Positions 49,080 through 60,142 of a stretch of 64,000 nucleotides of DNA are shown one piece after another. The translations under genes were made by a program, and so were the position numbers. The notes under the pieces were generated by a model, which saw only the letters and a program-made list of their open reading frames with translations, was not told where the DNA came from and ran no database searches. Positions within the stretch are counted from its first letter, which is position 1; each line of letters starts with the position of its first letter. Origin of the DNA: Megalonaias nervosa (Eukaryota; Mollusca; Bivalvia; Unionida; Unionidae). Where the stretch lies: NCBI GenBank assembly GCA_016617855.1, contig JAECUM010091514.1, positions 1-64,000 of the forward strand. The letters run 5' to 3'.

Positions 49080-49335
49080 GCAAAAATAAAACGAGTATGG
49101 TTGACACAACCATATGATACCAATGAAAAAAGTATGGTCCACACAACCATATAATGAACAACAAGTGGTTCAATCAACCATATGATTACAATAGAAAAAC
49201 GTATGGTTCACACAACCAGATGATAACAATGGAAAATATGCATGGTTCAAACAACCATGTGTTACAAAGAACAATTAAGTATGGTTCAATTAACCACGTG
49301 TTATAAAGAAAATTAAGTATGGTTCAAATAGCCCC
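49080..49335. repeat. Minisatellite of about 40 bp with an internal dyad
   Basis: About seven units carry GTATGGTTCACACAACCATATGAT and variants. Each contains the inverted pair TGGTT-N5-6-AACCA. Spacing varies between about 36 and 44 bp. Confidence 0.85.
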
Positions 49336-50508
49336 GTTCATCCACACATACCGACAGACAGCTATAAAGAAATCAATCTGGTCATAACAAGGAATAAACA
49401 AAATTACATAGGAGAAATCCATAATATATGTTACTAAACTGTTTTATGTCAAATAAAGCCCTTAGCGATAAATTCTAACACACCGACTGTTTTTCTAGTG
49501 TATTAGAGCAGCCGAATGACAAATAAAGACAGTAAATTGAAGAAAGGTATTTAAACTATCAAAATACGCTAACAAACTGTATTTGTATAAAATTTAACAC
49601 TTACCCCTATGGTTGTAGTTCGAAGTAAGAGTATTGACAATCTCTGACAAGATGCAAGCGATCACTGTGTCGCATAGAACAATAAGCCTCCGATAAATAC
49701 ATGAGACCAAAACATGCACACGACCACGGGTAAAGTACCCGTGCATACCGTGCTATACGGGTATCTCGCTGCTAGCGACCTACGACGAGATGCATGTATT
49801 TGTTCAGTCACACAAAACAAAGACAAATGAACCACCATATGTAATGGTGCATGCGTGTATTAAGTTAATAAACCAAATTGTTCTTAAGGCATACCAAATT
49901 ATTTTCTTGCCTTACTCCGTGACAGCCGGATTAAGGCCTTCCAGGGCCCTAAGCACTGAAAATATTATAGTGCCCCCCCCCCCATGCAAAACTATATAAA
50001 AAAATATAAGAATAAAAGCTAAAAAGGTGGGAAAAAATACCAGAGTTGCCATCATCTCGTAGACACAGTAGGCGCAGTTGTAAATGAACAGTAGCGCTGT
50101 AAAGATGAGGGTCATGAAAATAAAACAGTAACACTGCAGCGATGAAAGGAAGAAATAACAGTTAGCCCTATGGCATCTCATAAACACAGTAGGCGCTGTT
50201 GTAAAAGAACAGTAATGCTGTAAAGATGAGGCTCATGAAAAATAAAAAAAAAAACAACAAAACAAACAGTAACACTGCAGCATTGAGAGTCATGCAGACA
50301 AGGAGATACCACCATGAAAGAATAGTGACACTGTAGCTATGAGAGTCATGAAAGAACGTAGACCGTACATCCCTAGCAATTCAACCGTAAACGGTCGAAC
50401 ACTAGCGTTCCAAAGTTCCATCACTTAAAGAAATAATTTTCCTATAATTAATTACGAAATTATTAATGCGATTACAACGCGCGGGAATACAACTTACTGA
50501 AAAACTCA
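49336..50508. other. Non-coding, with poly-C and a 130-bp duplication
   Basis: A C-run lies at 49974-49983. A unit with GACACAGTAGGCGC-GTTGTAAA-GAACAGTA and CTGTAAAGATGAG occurs twice, at about 50060-50170 and 50185-50290. No gene is supported. Confidence 0.5.
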
Positions 50509-50892
50509 ATGCTGAAAAAATCACATATGACTGCAACATTACAAAAACGAAAATCCAAAGGAAGATACACACTTATATCCGAGTACAGGTTCATCAAATT
50601 GCTCCAGGGGGCAATGACACAATCGCTAGCGATTGTCGATAATGCACAAATACAGCAATTCGTTCCACTTGCAACGTCGAAAGAAAAAATTAGATCGGAG
50701 TTGTCGAGCGAATACGAAACAAATAAGATTGTGGGAATGCGTGTGAGACAGTTAAAGAAATTTATGTCGGATCATGAGATCGCTAGCGATCGGACCGTTT
50801 ATGATCTATTGTCTGATCATACTAGTGAATCTGAGTCTGCGTTAGATCCAAACTTCCATCGTGACATAGAAACCTCTGACTTCTTAGAGTAA
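50509..50892 (+). CDS. Unassigned 127-residue ORF containing palindromic repeats
   Basis: The product is not recognised. The ORF begins MLKKSHMTATLQKRKSKG, has a basic first third, a central segment rich in charged residues and an acidic tail (SDHTSESESALD...TSDFLE). No transmembrane segment, signal peptide or known motif is visible. Two palindromes lie inside it, ACAATCGCTAGCGATTGT at 50619-50636 and GATCGCTAGCGATC at 50778-50791. It sits at the left edge of the decayed structural module, on the opposite strand to that module. Codon use is less AT-biased than the surrounding DNA, supporting an origin with the viral module. It may be an accessory protein or chance. Confidence 0.4.
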   Translation: MLKKSHMTATLQKRKSKGRYTLISEYRFIKLLQGAMTQSLAIVDNAQIQQFVPLATSKEKIRSELSSEYETNKIVGMRVRQLKKFMSDHEIASDRTVYDLLSDHTSESESALDPNFHRDIETSDFLE

Positions 50893-50957
50893 AAATATAA
50901 AATCGTGGACAGCAAAAAACAAAAAAAGCATTTTTTTAACTGGTAGATCTGGGACGC

Positions 50958-51185
50958 ATGGCGGCCTTTGACGGTCTAGACACAAATAAAGTATATATTT
51001 TTACTGGTGGATCGCTAGCGATCTGGAAACACTGTATGGTGGACCGTTTCACGGTCTGTCTCGCGCATACAAACTTAACATTAATTGTTCATACCGTGTG
51101 TCAAGTAAATGTCCGAACTGATCTGTCGAGCGGAAATGTATCCGTTACAACAGTGGATTATGACATCGTAAATAAACAGGATTAA
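50958..51185 (+). CDS. Unassigned 75-residue ORF with a third palindrome
   Basis: It starts MAAFDGLDTNKVYIFTGG and has no recognised domain. The palindrome GATCGCTAGCGATC at 51010-51023 lies inside. It ends 16 bp before the 3' end of the convergent - strand structural pseudogene (51201), so it could be a short distal gene of the same element. Confidence 0.3.
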   Translation: MAAFDGLDTNKVYIFTGGSLAIWKHCMVDRFTVCLAHTNLTLIVHTVCQVNVRTDLSSGNVSVTTVDYDIVNKQD

Positions 51186-51200
51186 CAGGCACAGAGACAA

Positions 51201-52942
51201 TCAAATGACCAGGGGGAGCCTCAGGGGTGAACAAGCGAAGAATGTATCCGGGTTGCGCCTACGCAAACTTTCCAAGATCTGCGGCATAACTGCCATCCAC
51301 AGCATCACAAACGAGGTTGTGATATTGACGATACCTGGAGATATATGTCGTGCTGAGTCGCCAACGCCATTGTTATCTTTGAGTATAACCCGTGGATATG
51401 GTATTTTTCTCCATGCATTGATGATCGCCGGAAGATACTCGTCGATGGTATCATTGACATTCTGTTCTAACTTTTCACTAGCAAAACTTGGTATTTTAAA
51501 TTTTGGCAATTCTGCTTCTGTGATCTTATAGCGATTAAGAAACAACTGCTTATATGTTGCTTGACGTCATCTGAAACTAGGGGCAAAGTTATCATATGTT
51601 TCACCTCCTCTATAAATTACTGTTTCTATGATAGATCGGTGGTTCAGATGCTGTATTTAAGAGATGATTTGATGTCGCAGATAATCATTGGGATATTCAT
51701 TCGTGAAACTAGAAAACAGCCGTCGTAGGTCGTCAGTGACCCGATTATGTTCACGAGTAATGCCATCGAAAAATGGTTTAATACAGTTTTCATCAATCAT
51801 TCAGGCATTGCCTGCAAAAGACACAGCGAATATTAATGCCGGAAATATTTTACCATCACTCGCAGTAACATATTCGCCCTTAAGTTGTTTATAGTGTCCC
51901 TTCGACTGTAAACACAGAGAAGTCCAGTGTCCCCAATAATTCACCTTTTCGATAATCTGGAATGTTTAAAAATCTTCGTTTGTGTGTGGTAAAATCAAAT
52001 CGTTGTGACTTTGGTGGTACTGACGTTGTTGGTGGTGCTACCAACGGCCACTCAAGGACGATTCTAATCGATGAATTATATATCTCTGCTGCGTATTCCG
52101 GCGTTGAAATATCTACGGCCGCTGGCAGCTTTGGCTCGTTAACCGTTATAGTGATTTTTGATTCTCGGCCTGTGATAGATATAATTTAGCGTTGAAACAC
52201 ATCGTTGATTTGTTCAATTTGATAACTCCCAGTCGACAAGCCTACCACGATCCAGGCGGGCGTTCCGTCGGGTGTATTTTTACAAGCGAATAGGAAGGAA
52301 TTATTTTGCTGATAATTCACCAAACGACTTTGATTTAATATTTGGCCAACTATTATAGACTCGCAGTTTTGCCAGTGCGATTTCAAGAGACCGGTATGAT
52401 CCATGTGCCCCTATCGGTGTAACGAGGACAATATCAAATTTTGGTTCCGTTGACGTCTTTGACATCATCGTGGTTGTTGCTGGTATAGTATTGGTGACAA
52501 TTTGTTCGAGCAGTTAGAGGGTAAGCTGTTGTTGGTCACGTATGTCGCCGAAAATGTGCCGAATAACGTCATTGTACCAGCAACTGCGGCCGATGACGCG
52601 TATACAACAGCGTCGATAACAGTGATGCGTCTGAGATATTTTATTTCTGTGTGTGTATGCTTGTCGATGATATTTTGCAACGCTGCCTGCCACGAGCTCG
52701 CTTGTTTGAATCTGTACACTTTTACAAGTTCCCGATAATTCGCGAGATCCTGCTGATTTTAGTCCTGGGTATTCACGAGATGGTAAGTATTCCGTTGTTG
52801 GATTGGTTCCAGTAGATCCTGACCCAACAAATGCATTCGAAGTTGAAGGCTATTTTATTGGACTGAGGGTGCTAGCGCCCCGAGTAGCCTGATTGCCTGC
52901 GGTGACGTTGACTTTCGGAATGTTAACATTCTGAGTACTCAT
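51201..52942 (-). pseudogene. Unassigned structural-module gene, multiply broken
   Basis: From ATG 52942 (MSTQNVNIPKVNVTAGNQ) a single long gene of up to about 580 codons can be followed to the stop at 51201 by changing frame. The identifiable intact pieces are 52719-52465, 52404-52186 and 51545-51201. In-frame stops and at least two frameshifts separate them. Segments include NNSFLFACKNTPDGTPAWI and EWPLVAPPTTS. I see no named domain. Position after the fibre-like gene and length are compatible with a minor capsid or penton-type protein, which is inference only. Confidence 0.5.
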
Positions 52943-52949
52943 TATACGA

Positions 52950-54021
52950 GTATACCCTAAGTAATTAACTGAGGCGTTATGGCGACAAATTCAAGATACC
53001 ACCAGTATGTCGTTGCTGTTAAGATTTTGTCTTAGGGATCCAATATGAATATTTCCTCGTCATTTTAACTTAACACCACTGATACGGTTCCAGAAAATCA
53101 ATCAGTGGAATGACACCATAGGTATGTCGTAAATATAATAAATTTAACGGCTTTAAACACGGAGAGCCTGTACACACCGATGACCTCAGCGGTATGTTTG
53201 ATAGTGTTATTCTGCGCCGACCATGTTACTGATCCAGATGCTACTGTGTATAAAGCGTTGATGATCGGAGTCGTATGCGGAACACCCGCCTCAATCCTTC
53301 TGACACACTCAGCAACGTCAGGGATTCCACTGGTTATATCTGTGACAGTTTTTTGATAGCGGCAATCGACGTTTGAATGCTGGTCGCATAGTTCACAATG
53401 TGGGTGATGCGATTGTTAATTTCGGCGAGCCTTATACTGATGATCATTGGACTTCCAAGAAATCATCGGTGACTTTATTGAGCTTCTGAAAGTTTTTGCG
53501 AAGATTCGTAAACATATTTACATGAAAGTCATACTCAGCTCGTAACTTGCTCAGTTCATAACTAACTTCGGTGTCTCTGCCGTCCACGTATTTCTTCGTT
53601 TCAGCATCATCGTCAGACGCTGGTTCTCTCAAAAGAAAGATTTTATTGTCATTCATGTTGAGTTCACCGGTCATTGTATCATCGGCGGATCACAAGCGAT
53701 CGGCAACGCGTTTACTGACCTCATTGCGGATCTCGTTTCTGATCGACGCGATTGACACACTTGAGTCTGATTATTACGCCATCAGCAAATACTGGGATAT
53801 TACCCGTGACCGCACCGAGAACTCGTCGGACAATATCAACCCACCTAACACTGCTTGTTTTTAACAGTCCATGCTGATCCTGAAAAACAACTTATCCCGG
53901 TCAACCCAGCGAGGTTCGTAAGATCAGCAAGCTCATCTTTAATTGCAAACGGTGACAAATCAATGTCACCCGGTTTCTTAGCCCTAGCACCAACGCGAGA
54001 TCTTCCGTAAATATCTACCAT
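52950..54021 (-). pseudogene. Fibre/tail-fibre-like gene, broken
   Basis: The probable start is ATG 54021 (MVDIYGRSRVGARAKKPGD). The same-strand ORF at 53674-53444, in another frame, carries MTGELNMNDNKIFLLREP followed by DDDAETKKYVDGRD. This matches the repeated shaft motif of phage and viral tail fibres (G-x-L-x-M-x-x-N-K-I ... A-x-x-K-Y-V-D). A coiled-coil-like stretch follows. Frameshifts and stops occur between the start and this motif and again after 53444. The gene overlaps the protease 3' end by 38 bp. It is probably an attachment or spike component. Confidence 0.62.
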
Positions 54022-54402
54022 TATAAGCTAAGGGCTCTTTAAAACGTCGACTAGTATATCGTTCACTAGTGAACGCATGCACGACTTTATGCGGTGGTGG
54101 GCAACAAGTGGTCCATAACCTTGATATAGCATCTAGAATCGCTAGAGATTCACGACCACATATAGGTGGATCTGTTAGTGTCTGTGATGGCAATGTTAAA
54201 TACGATAGTGGAACGCTAGCGGATCCGCTGATATATTCAAGAAATTCTTTTGGAGGTGCGAGTCCATGTGAATCAAAATAAACAACACTATGTGGATCAA
54301 CAGCGTATGCAACCCAGTGCATGCTTGGATCCGAATGACCATCCAGATTACTGATACCAGTTTCAATACTATTTGGTTGTTTTTTGGTAATTGATCGCTC
54401 AT
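53984..54402 (-). pseudogene. Adenain-like cysteine protease, frameshifted, with Ser at the catalytic Cys position
   Basis: The - strand ORF at 54322-53984 shows HWVAYAV (catalytic His), YFDSHGLAPP (acidic residue) and, after the conserved Gln of SQTLT, the block ICGRESLAI. In adenovirus-type (C5) proteases the second Cys of CGxxC is the nucleophile; here that position is Ser (TCT). The N-terminal segment starting at ATG 54402 (MSDQLPK) is in another frame; the break lies in an A-run near 54380. Its role would be maturation of capsid and core proteins. It is almost certainly non-functional as it stands. Confidence 0.75.
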
Positions 54403-55115
54403 GAAAACTCCTCTAAAGAGCTTGATGTCGAGTCGACAAACAATGTTACGTGTCTATGCTGGTATAAAGGTAACAAAGAAAGAATGAAGCCAACAAGCTT
54501 TGTAAATTTAACAAAATAATGTATTTCTCTGCAAAAAAAGATAAAACTATGACAAAGGACTTACGGTTTGTTAATCTAATCCAAATATTAATCTAATAAT
54601 TAAATATATAGGTCCTATCACTAAAATGTTCTAAATTAATCAAAGTTCGAATCTCGATGAAGTTCCAAGATGGAAGGCGGTGACATCTTCTATATCCTGT
54701 TTTGTGCTGTTGTGTCAACAGTTCCTTGCTGAATTTTATGAATGAAGACTAATATTCTGCTTTAGAATTCCGAATAATTTCCAATAAATGTCTTTGTCCA
54801 AGAACTTAGATGAAGAAGATGAAGTCTCCAGGGAAAATAAATCATTTTAAATAAAAAAGACTCAATTCAACTGGCAACAACAGGGATACCTTTGAGCCCG
54901 AATGTATGATTTACGACTGACTAAAATCACTATGAGATATGAGTATTAAACCAACTAAAAACGCAATTTTAGATCACGTGATGGAGTGACGTGATCACTT
55001 AGTTCGAATGGCGCAGTAAGACCACAGGCCGGCTGACACGTATGCACTATAAACAATGACAAATGCTGAGAGTGCACCCACTCGAGCTCAGAAGTACATG
55101 TCAACGACAGATTAT
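54403..55115. other. Non-coding gap within the structural module
   Basis: About 700 bp of AT-richer sequence without a recognisable gene separates the protease from the capsid gene. It may be a later insertion, but no terminal repeats or flanking duplications were found. Confidence 0.4.
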
Positions 55116-56330
55116 CTAAACAAATCCAAGTGTTCCAGCGAGAAATAATAGATCGGATACAGCGCCGAGAAATCCTGCTGCATATCTGGAAACCCGAATC
55201 AACATTGTGATCGCCCCCTCCCTATAAATGTCATCAACCGATGATACGCACGTGCAACATGATCATTTCCAAAATCCAGCAGCACTTCTTCAGATGGTTC
55301 TTGATGTCCACTTATCCTCAACGAAACCTCACGAACCCCAAGCGTGTCAAACACCATATGATTTCATATTTGAGAATTCTGTCGTCGGGTATCCTGAATA
55401 GCTATAAATACATGTCGTGGTGCTGAAACTCCCAGTTGTGATGCGATCTGCCATGCAAATGTGCCAACAGTTGTGTTTGTAATCGAGTCAGTGGTCATTA
55501 TCAACCATGATAACGTTAATTTACCACAGCTATCCATGAAAGAGAGTAGCCACTGTTCTTCAGCAAGCGATGGTGTTATTGCTGGCATCCACAACGAAAC
55601 CTTTTTCAGTGTCACCTTTCCGTTCAGCGCCGCAGTTTCACCTGCATTAGCGCCTTGAGCGTGCCAGATAACATCGTCGTCCGTGGTTTTAACGACGAGT
55701 ACAACTGTGTTTCGTCTGACATTTTATTAGAAACCAAAGATATGTGACGGCGGTATTGCACAGCTAAATCTTCTTTGAGCATCAATATGGTTTCTACATT
55801 CTGAGAATTCCAGATTAATATTCGAATTTCAAAAGGGTAAATTTTCAACTGCGGCGTCGGCTGTGTTGTCAACATTTCTTGGTCTTCGAAAAGTGTAAGG
55901 TCGGCCATCAGCGTGATCAACGCTATCTTTTGCGAACATCATTGACGGACCAGCAAACTGTGAATAATCATCTAAATATCTTGGGGGACCCAATATCTTC
56001 ATGGCAACGTCAAAAATTTTCGAGACACACCTCGATTTCTCGACCGTCGATAATATATTGTGCGCTGCTAAATAATACAATAATACCATTATTAACGAAT
56101 CCATCTTGTTGATCACTATATCGATTACCATCGATTTTTACAAGTCGACCCTGCACTTCATGCCTGGGCGGGCAGGAAATACCTTAATGTATCCTGGGCT
56201 TGTAGTTCGATTCGTGTACGTTGGTTTGGTTCTCGTGTTTCATAAGAATAATATTGATAATCACGCATCGACTCGTCCCTGAGTACTGGTACGTTAATGT
56301 CAAATGTGGATCAGATACACGCTTTAATAT
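55116..56330 (-). pseudogene. Double-jelly-roll major-capsid-like gene, broken
   Basis: The pieces follow one another on the - strand over 1.2 kb. The first is an N-terminal segment near 56290 (VPVLRDESMRDYQYY). Then come FVNNGIVLLFSSAQYIIDG, the ORF 56131-55829, a middle piece in the next frame (55920-55624) and a return to the first frame at 55615-55364 (KVTLKKVSLWMPAITPS). A C-terminal stretch ends SALYPIYYF before TAG at 55116-55118. This order and these motifs are those of the Maverick/Polinton capsid-like protein family. Two mutually compensating frameshifts and several stops show decay. The ORF fragments alone would each look anonymous, but their colinearity supports the call. Confidence 0.75.
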
Positions 56331-56370
56331 TTTATTTATATTCTCCGTTGTCTAAAATGTGCCACCGACG

Positions 56371-56835
56371 TTAACGTCGGCGACGACGACGAGATAAACC
56401 ACTTCCCGCTTCCAAGTATGCAGTTATATTTCGAGCTTGTCCACCAGCGTTAACACCGGCTAATTCCTTCAATCGTTCATTTTCGGCTTGATTTATTATT
56501 TTACTGACACTTGCTGGCATCATTTCGGTGCTGGGCAATTTTATTGGCTGTGGTCGGACCGCTGCAGGTCTGCGTATTAATTGCGCGAGTTGTCGGATTG
56601 CTGAGAATGCCTTACCAGCAAAATCACCGACGGTGACAAGCGCCTTATCACGAACAACGTCAATGGCTTTTATTCCTAGTTGCTTTGCAATCGGGATCGC
56701 TTTTGGGGCCACAGTTCTGAATAGACCTTGAACAACATCGCCAAGTCTATTTCCGTAGGTAACTTTATATACTGGTACTCGCGATTTTATCACCCTGACG
56801 TGTTCAGGGCCACGTTGAGCACTGTGTACAATCAT
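56371..56835 (-). CDS. Basic core/capsid-maturation protein (adenovirus pX/pVI-like)
   Basis: This is an intact 154-residue ORF from an ATG. The N-terminal third includes GNRLGDVVQGLFRTVAPKA, an amphipathic Gly-rich helix region. The middle is alanine- and lysine-rich and the end is GSGLSRRRRRR. Its size, basic charge and place just upstream of the capsid gene fit the small core/cement proteins of adenovirus-like and Polinton elements. It is undamaged, unlike its neighbours. The family assignment is by character and context rather than by a diagnostic motif. Confidence 0.55.
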   Translation of the reverse strand: MIVHSAQRGPEHVRVIKSRVPVYKVTYGNRLGDVVQGLFRTVAPKAIPIAKQLGIKAIDVVRDKALVTVGDFAGKAFSAIRQLAQLIRRPAAVRPQPIKLPSTEMMPASVSKIINQAENERLKELAGVNAGGQARNITAYLEAGSGLSRRRRRR

Positions 56836-56864
56836 TATTATTTTGTTATCGCCAATCTAATCAA

Positions 56865-57131
56865 TCAGTCGCTGTAGTAATCATTGGTAATTTCAACAGT
56901 TACCTGATAAACGCCGACATCCATGACACCACCTGTAAACAATCGCAGACAAATCGTAGCCGCTTCATTGCTGATTTCTGGGGAATTATTGCCGGTTCGT
57001 CGCCAATCAATCAAAATTTCCAGTCCATCAACACCGGCAAGGACATTACTCGGACAGGTTCTACTAATGCCACTTCCTCGGGTAGTAAAGCCCTTTCCAG
57101 TGGCAGGGGTATCGGAGTCATCGTCACTCAT
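56865..57131 (-). CDS. Unassigned 88-residue ORF in the structural module
   Basis: ATG 57131 (MSDDDSDTPATGKGF) is preferred over an upstream ATG at 57245, because the intervening codons read through a (CT)n tract (57209-57233). The predicted product has an acidic start and a beta-rich C-terminal half (LEILIDWRR, VYQVTVEITNDYYSD). It is followed 30 bp later by the basic core gene on the same strand. No homologous family is recognised; a minor virion protein is plausible. Confidence 0.45.
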   Translation of the reverse strand: MSDDDSDTPATGKGFTTRGSGISRTCPSNVLAGVDGLEILIDWRRTGNNSPEISNEAATICLRLFTGGVMDVGVYQVTVEITNDYYSD

Positions 57132-57422
57132 GGGACCTGTCCTCCAGATGAGTTGCAGCCTGGTGCGGGACGGGGACCTTCCTCCGCTGCCTGCTAAGCT
57201 CTCTTCCCCCCCCCCTCTCTCTCTCTCTCTCTCTTGTACTTTCAAACCTTGTTTCTTTGGGCCTGTTTTCCAGTTTCTCTTAATGTAGCAATATAATCTT
57301 CGACCTCCTGGTTAAATGTTAAATTCCTCAGCTTTGGTAATCTTTAAAAAATTCCTGGCGACGTGATATACAGTATTTCTCCATCTGGCGCGTTGCATAG
57401 TGTCAATATATTTGGGTTTTAT

Positions 57423-58235
57423 CTACTTAGATATGTCATCGTAGCCCAGCTCAGCAATTTGACGCATATCGCCGCTGCTGATAGCAGCAATACCTTCCGG
57501 AGTAAATTTATCCATAATATTAAACGTTTCCTTTCGGCAGCCACGCTGATCTTTAGGTTGTGGTTTCGGTGGGAAGAGTGGGGGACTTTTCGCAGCAACA
57601 GGACCAGGACCTGCATCAAACCATTCGTAGTCGTCGCCGTCAATACGGGGCGGTCCGAATTGTGGTCGCTCTGGTGGCACTATATCACCGGGTAATGGAG
57701 CACTAGCAGCTTCCTTGACTTGGTTTTTAAATTGTGCAAATTTAAGCTTGTTAGATTTATTCCTGATCTGTGATATACCACGGAGCGTTCGAAGTACAAG
57801 GGAACCCCATCGCGATTCTGGAATATGGGCGCAGCTTGGATCCTTCAGGTTTTAACGAGCTTGATACCCTGCCGCAACAACTGCTATAGGATTATCCCCG
57901 AGTATTCGTAAACCTTCCTCGGTAAATCGAGTAGGTGGCTTTTTAGGTATCCCCAGAGACGGTTTAATTGCCTGAAAAAGAAAAGCAACATCAGCAGGTA
58001 ATGCCTCAAGAGCCTTTTGTGTTGCCTCAGTTGCCGTAACAATCTTCTTAGTTGGTTCGACAATTCATTTAAATAACTGTTCTGCACTTTCTGCAAATCC
58101 CTCTCTGGCTTCCTGACACGCCTATAGTTTCTGCTTGACAGAATTACGGACGGAGAGATATTTTTCAATCGCCTCAAGTCGTTGTCGAGCTCATTTAGCG
58201 GTACGAGATTCCATGGCTAGCGCAGAATCACTCAT
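57423..58235 (-). pseudogene. 271-codon helical protein gene with four in-frame stops
   Basis: From ATG 58235 (MSDSALAMESRTAK) a single unshifted frame runs to the stop at 57423. It is interrupted by TGA (58191-58193), TAG (58122-58124), TGA (58065-58067) and TAA (57852-57854). Between stops the text is coherent: a charged helical N-terminal half (RQRLEAIEKYLSVRN), VTATEATQKALEALPADVA, then KPPTRFTEEGLRILG, and a proline-rich C-terminal part (PPERPQFGPPRIDG). No family is recognised; the first position in the structural gene cluster suggests a minor capsid or scaffold-like protein. The lack of any indel is unusual here. On the + strand, 58199-58429 is also open (an Arg/Ser-rich frame without ATG), but this is weak. 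Confidence 0.55.
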
Positions 58236-58454
58236 TATTATTACAACAACGATTTAATTACAGACCTGCTATTGATCTTTCTGCTCGTGGTTCAGCATCC
58301 AGCTGTAAACAGCGACACAATCAACGACGATCTACCACCAGTCGTTCCCCGATCAACTGCAGCAGGGAGGGACAGCGTGCGGATCTACGAGCCTCCGGAC
58401 ACGATAGAGACCTCGATTTATCATTCTAGACCTTGTATGTTAAGTTTTGCCTCC

Positions 58455-59660
58455 TCTAATTGTGTTCTCTAATTTGTAGACCTAATGGTCTGTCCAGCCT
58501 CCCTGCTAAAACAGGGATAGTATGGGTGCATACATCTGAAAAGAGCTGATCTTTCTAATTACAAAACTTAAGTATGCCAGTGTAAAACTTTAACCAAATA
58601 TAGAATTAAGAATTCCAAATAAATTTGACCTTGCCTAAGATTAACAAGAAAGGTTGGGATGCATGGATATGAAAGGGCGGTCACTAAGTTACTAATTCTG
58701 CATTCCAAGTAGGACTACTATCCCTCCTTGGATTTGGAAATGATGCCCATACAGAACAAGAATACTGTGAATGGCACATTATACTCCATTCCCATGTTTA
58801 ACAGTTCTCTATGATGATAACTGAATTCTTGTGCATAACTAAATTTTTCCTTTTACAATCAGAATGACCTTGACCTTTGCTCTTCAGACTCCTCCCTCCA
58901 AAAGGCTTCTTTTTTACTCTAAGTGCCAAACATTCACAATGTGTGGGCCAGGTATGTGACGCAGAGCTACTATACTTGCGCAGAAAACCATTTTCTTTTG
59001 TCAGTCAGTCAGTTACCCTGACCTTTGACCTTTAGACATCAAATCATTAGCTATCCAAAATGTTTGGGTGAGGTATATAATGTAGAGCAGTGGTTACCAA
59101 AGTGGGTGGTGTGATTACCGAGGTGGGCGCTAATGCTGAATAATGCTTTTTATGGGGTAAGGTTGGAGGTGCTGAGGATAACCAAGGGAGCGGTGGCCCA
59201 AAAAAGTTTGGGAACCACTGATGTAGAGCAAATATTATTGTACAGAAACCATTTTTTTTTTAAAAAAAAAAGATTCAGCCAGTGACCTTGACCTTTGATT
59301 CTAACATCAACTGGTTTCTTCCTTACACAAACTGCATGCAATCCTCACATCTTAATAACTGTAAATGATGGTAAAACCTATCGTGCAGAAGCCATTTTCT
59401 CCTATCAGTCATGGTGACCTTGCCCTGTGGAACCTGAAAGCGACCGAGTTCTTCCTTACTATAAGATCAACCTATTTAAAATGTTTAATAACTGTTGAAG
59501 GTGGAGAATTCTTTTTGTTGTGCAACCCATTTTTCTACTTGATGTCAGAGTGACATTTTAACCTTTGAGCTTTCTAGCCTGAAATCGTCACTTTTCTCCC
59601 TTACTCAAGTGGAAGCCATCCACAAAATATAACTGTAGATGCTGGACAAGTAAAATCGTG
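58455..59660. repeat. 1.2-kb repeat unit, copy A
   Basis: It starts CTCTAATTGTGTTCT and ends near TAGATGCTGGACAAGTAAA, and is matched by 60143-61316 with small indels. It carries several TGACCTTGACC-type motifs and the hAT MITE at 59088-59220. ORFs inside are short and not conserved between copies. Confidence 0.9.
59088..59220. mobile_element. hAT-type MITE, copy A, 8-bp target-site duplication
   Basis: The terminal inverted repeats are CAGTGGTTACCAAAG and TTTGGGAACCACTG. The 8-bp duplication ATGTAGAG lies at 59080-59087 and 59221-59228. The element is 133 bp with no coding capacity, as expected of a non-autonomous hAT element. Confidence 0.88.
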
Positions 59661-60142
59661 TGAGGGCAAATTTGGTAATGATACATATAATGGCAGTGGT
59701 GTTGTACGGCACCTCAGCATGAAAGTTGCAAGGTAGTGCCAACAAATGATAAGTTTCGAACAATTTATATTTGAACTGTTTAAAAATTTAGCACGATAAA
59801 TCTTTCCAAATAAATGAATTATTAAGTACAAGAAGATAAAATATAAAATGCAATGATGTTAAATTAATGCAAAAATGTAGATTTAATAACAATAATAGTA
59901 ACACACATAAATCCTAAAAAGATGACTAAAATTTGTTTATAAACTGCATTGCCTTCAAGAGTTCAAGATTTTCTAGGGTGGTATGTCCTTATAGAGTTTC
60001 TTAAAACAGTTCATGTCAAAATAATTTTGTCACACAGGGTGGCAGTAGACAACTCGAAAAGAACGTGATCCACTGTCAGTGGACACTGGCAAGGTACATG
60101 GTCTTCGATCACCATTGAGGAAGTCTGTACAATTGTACAATT
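59661..60142. other. Spacer between the two 1.2-kb repeats
   Basis: AT-rich sequence with no gene. A short inverted phrase CCACTGTCAGTGG occurs near 60070. Confidence 0.5.

Noticed and set aside
56865..57245. Longer form of the 88-residue ORF starting at 57245
   Set aside because: The extra N-terminal codons read RERERERGGG from a (CT)n tract and low-complexity DNA.
57423..58235. Stop-codon reassignment as explanation for in-frame stops
   Set aside because: All three stop codons occur, neighbouring genes have frameshifts, and intact ORFs end normally, so decay is simpler.
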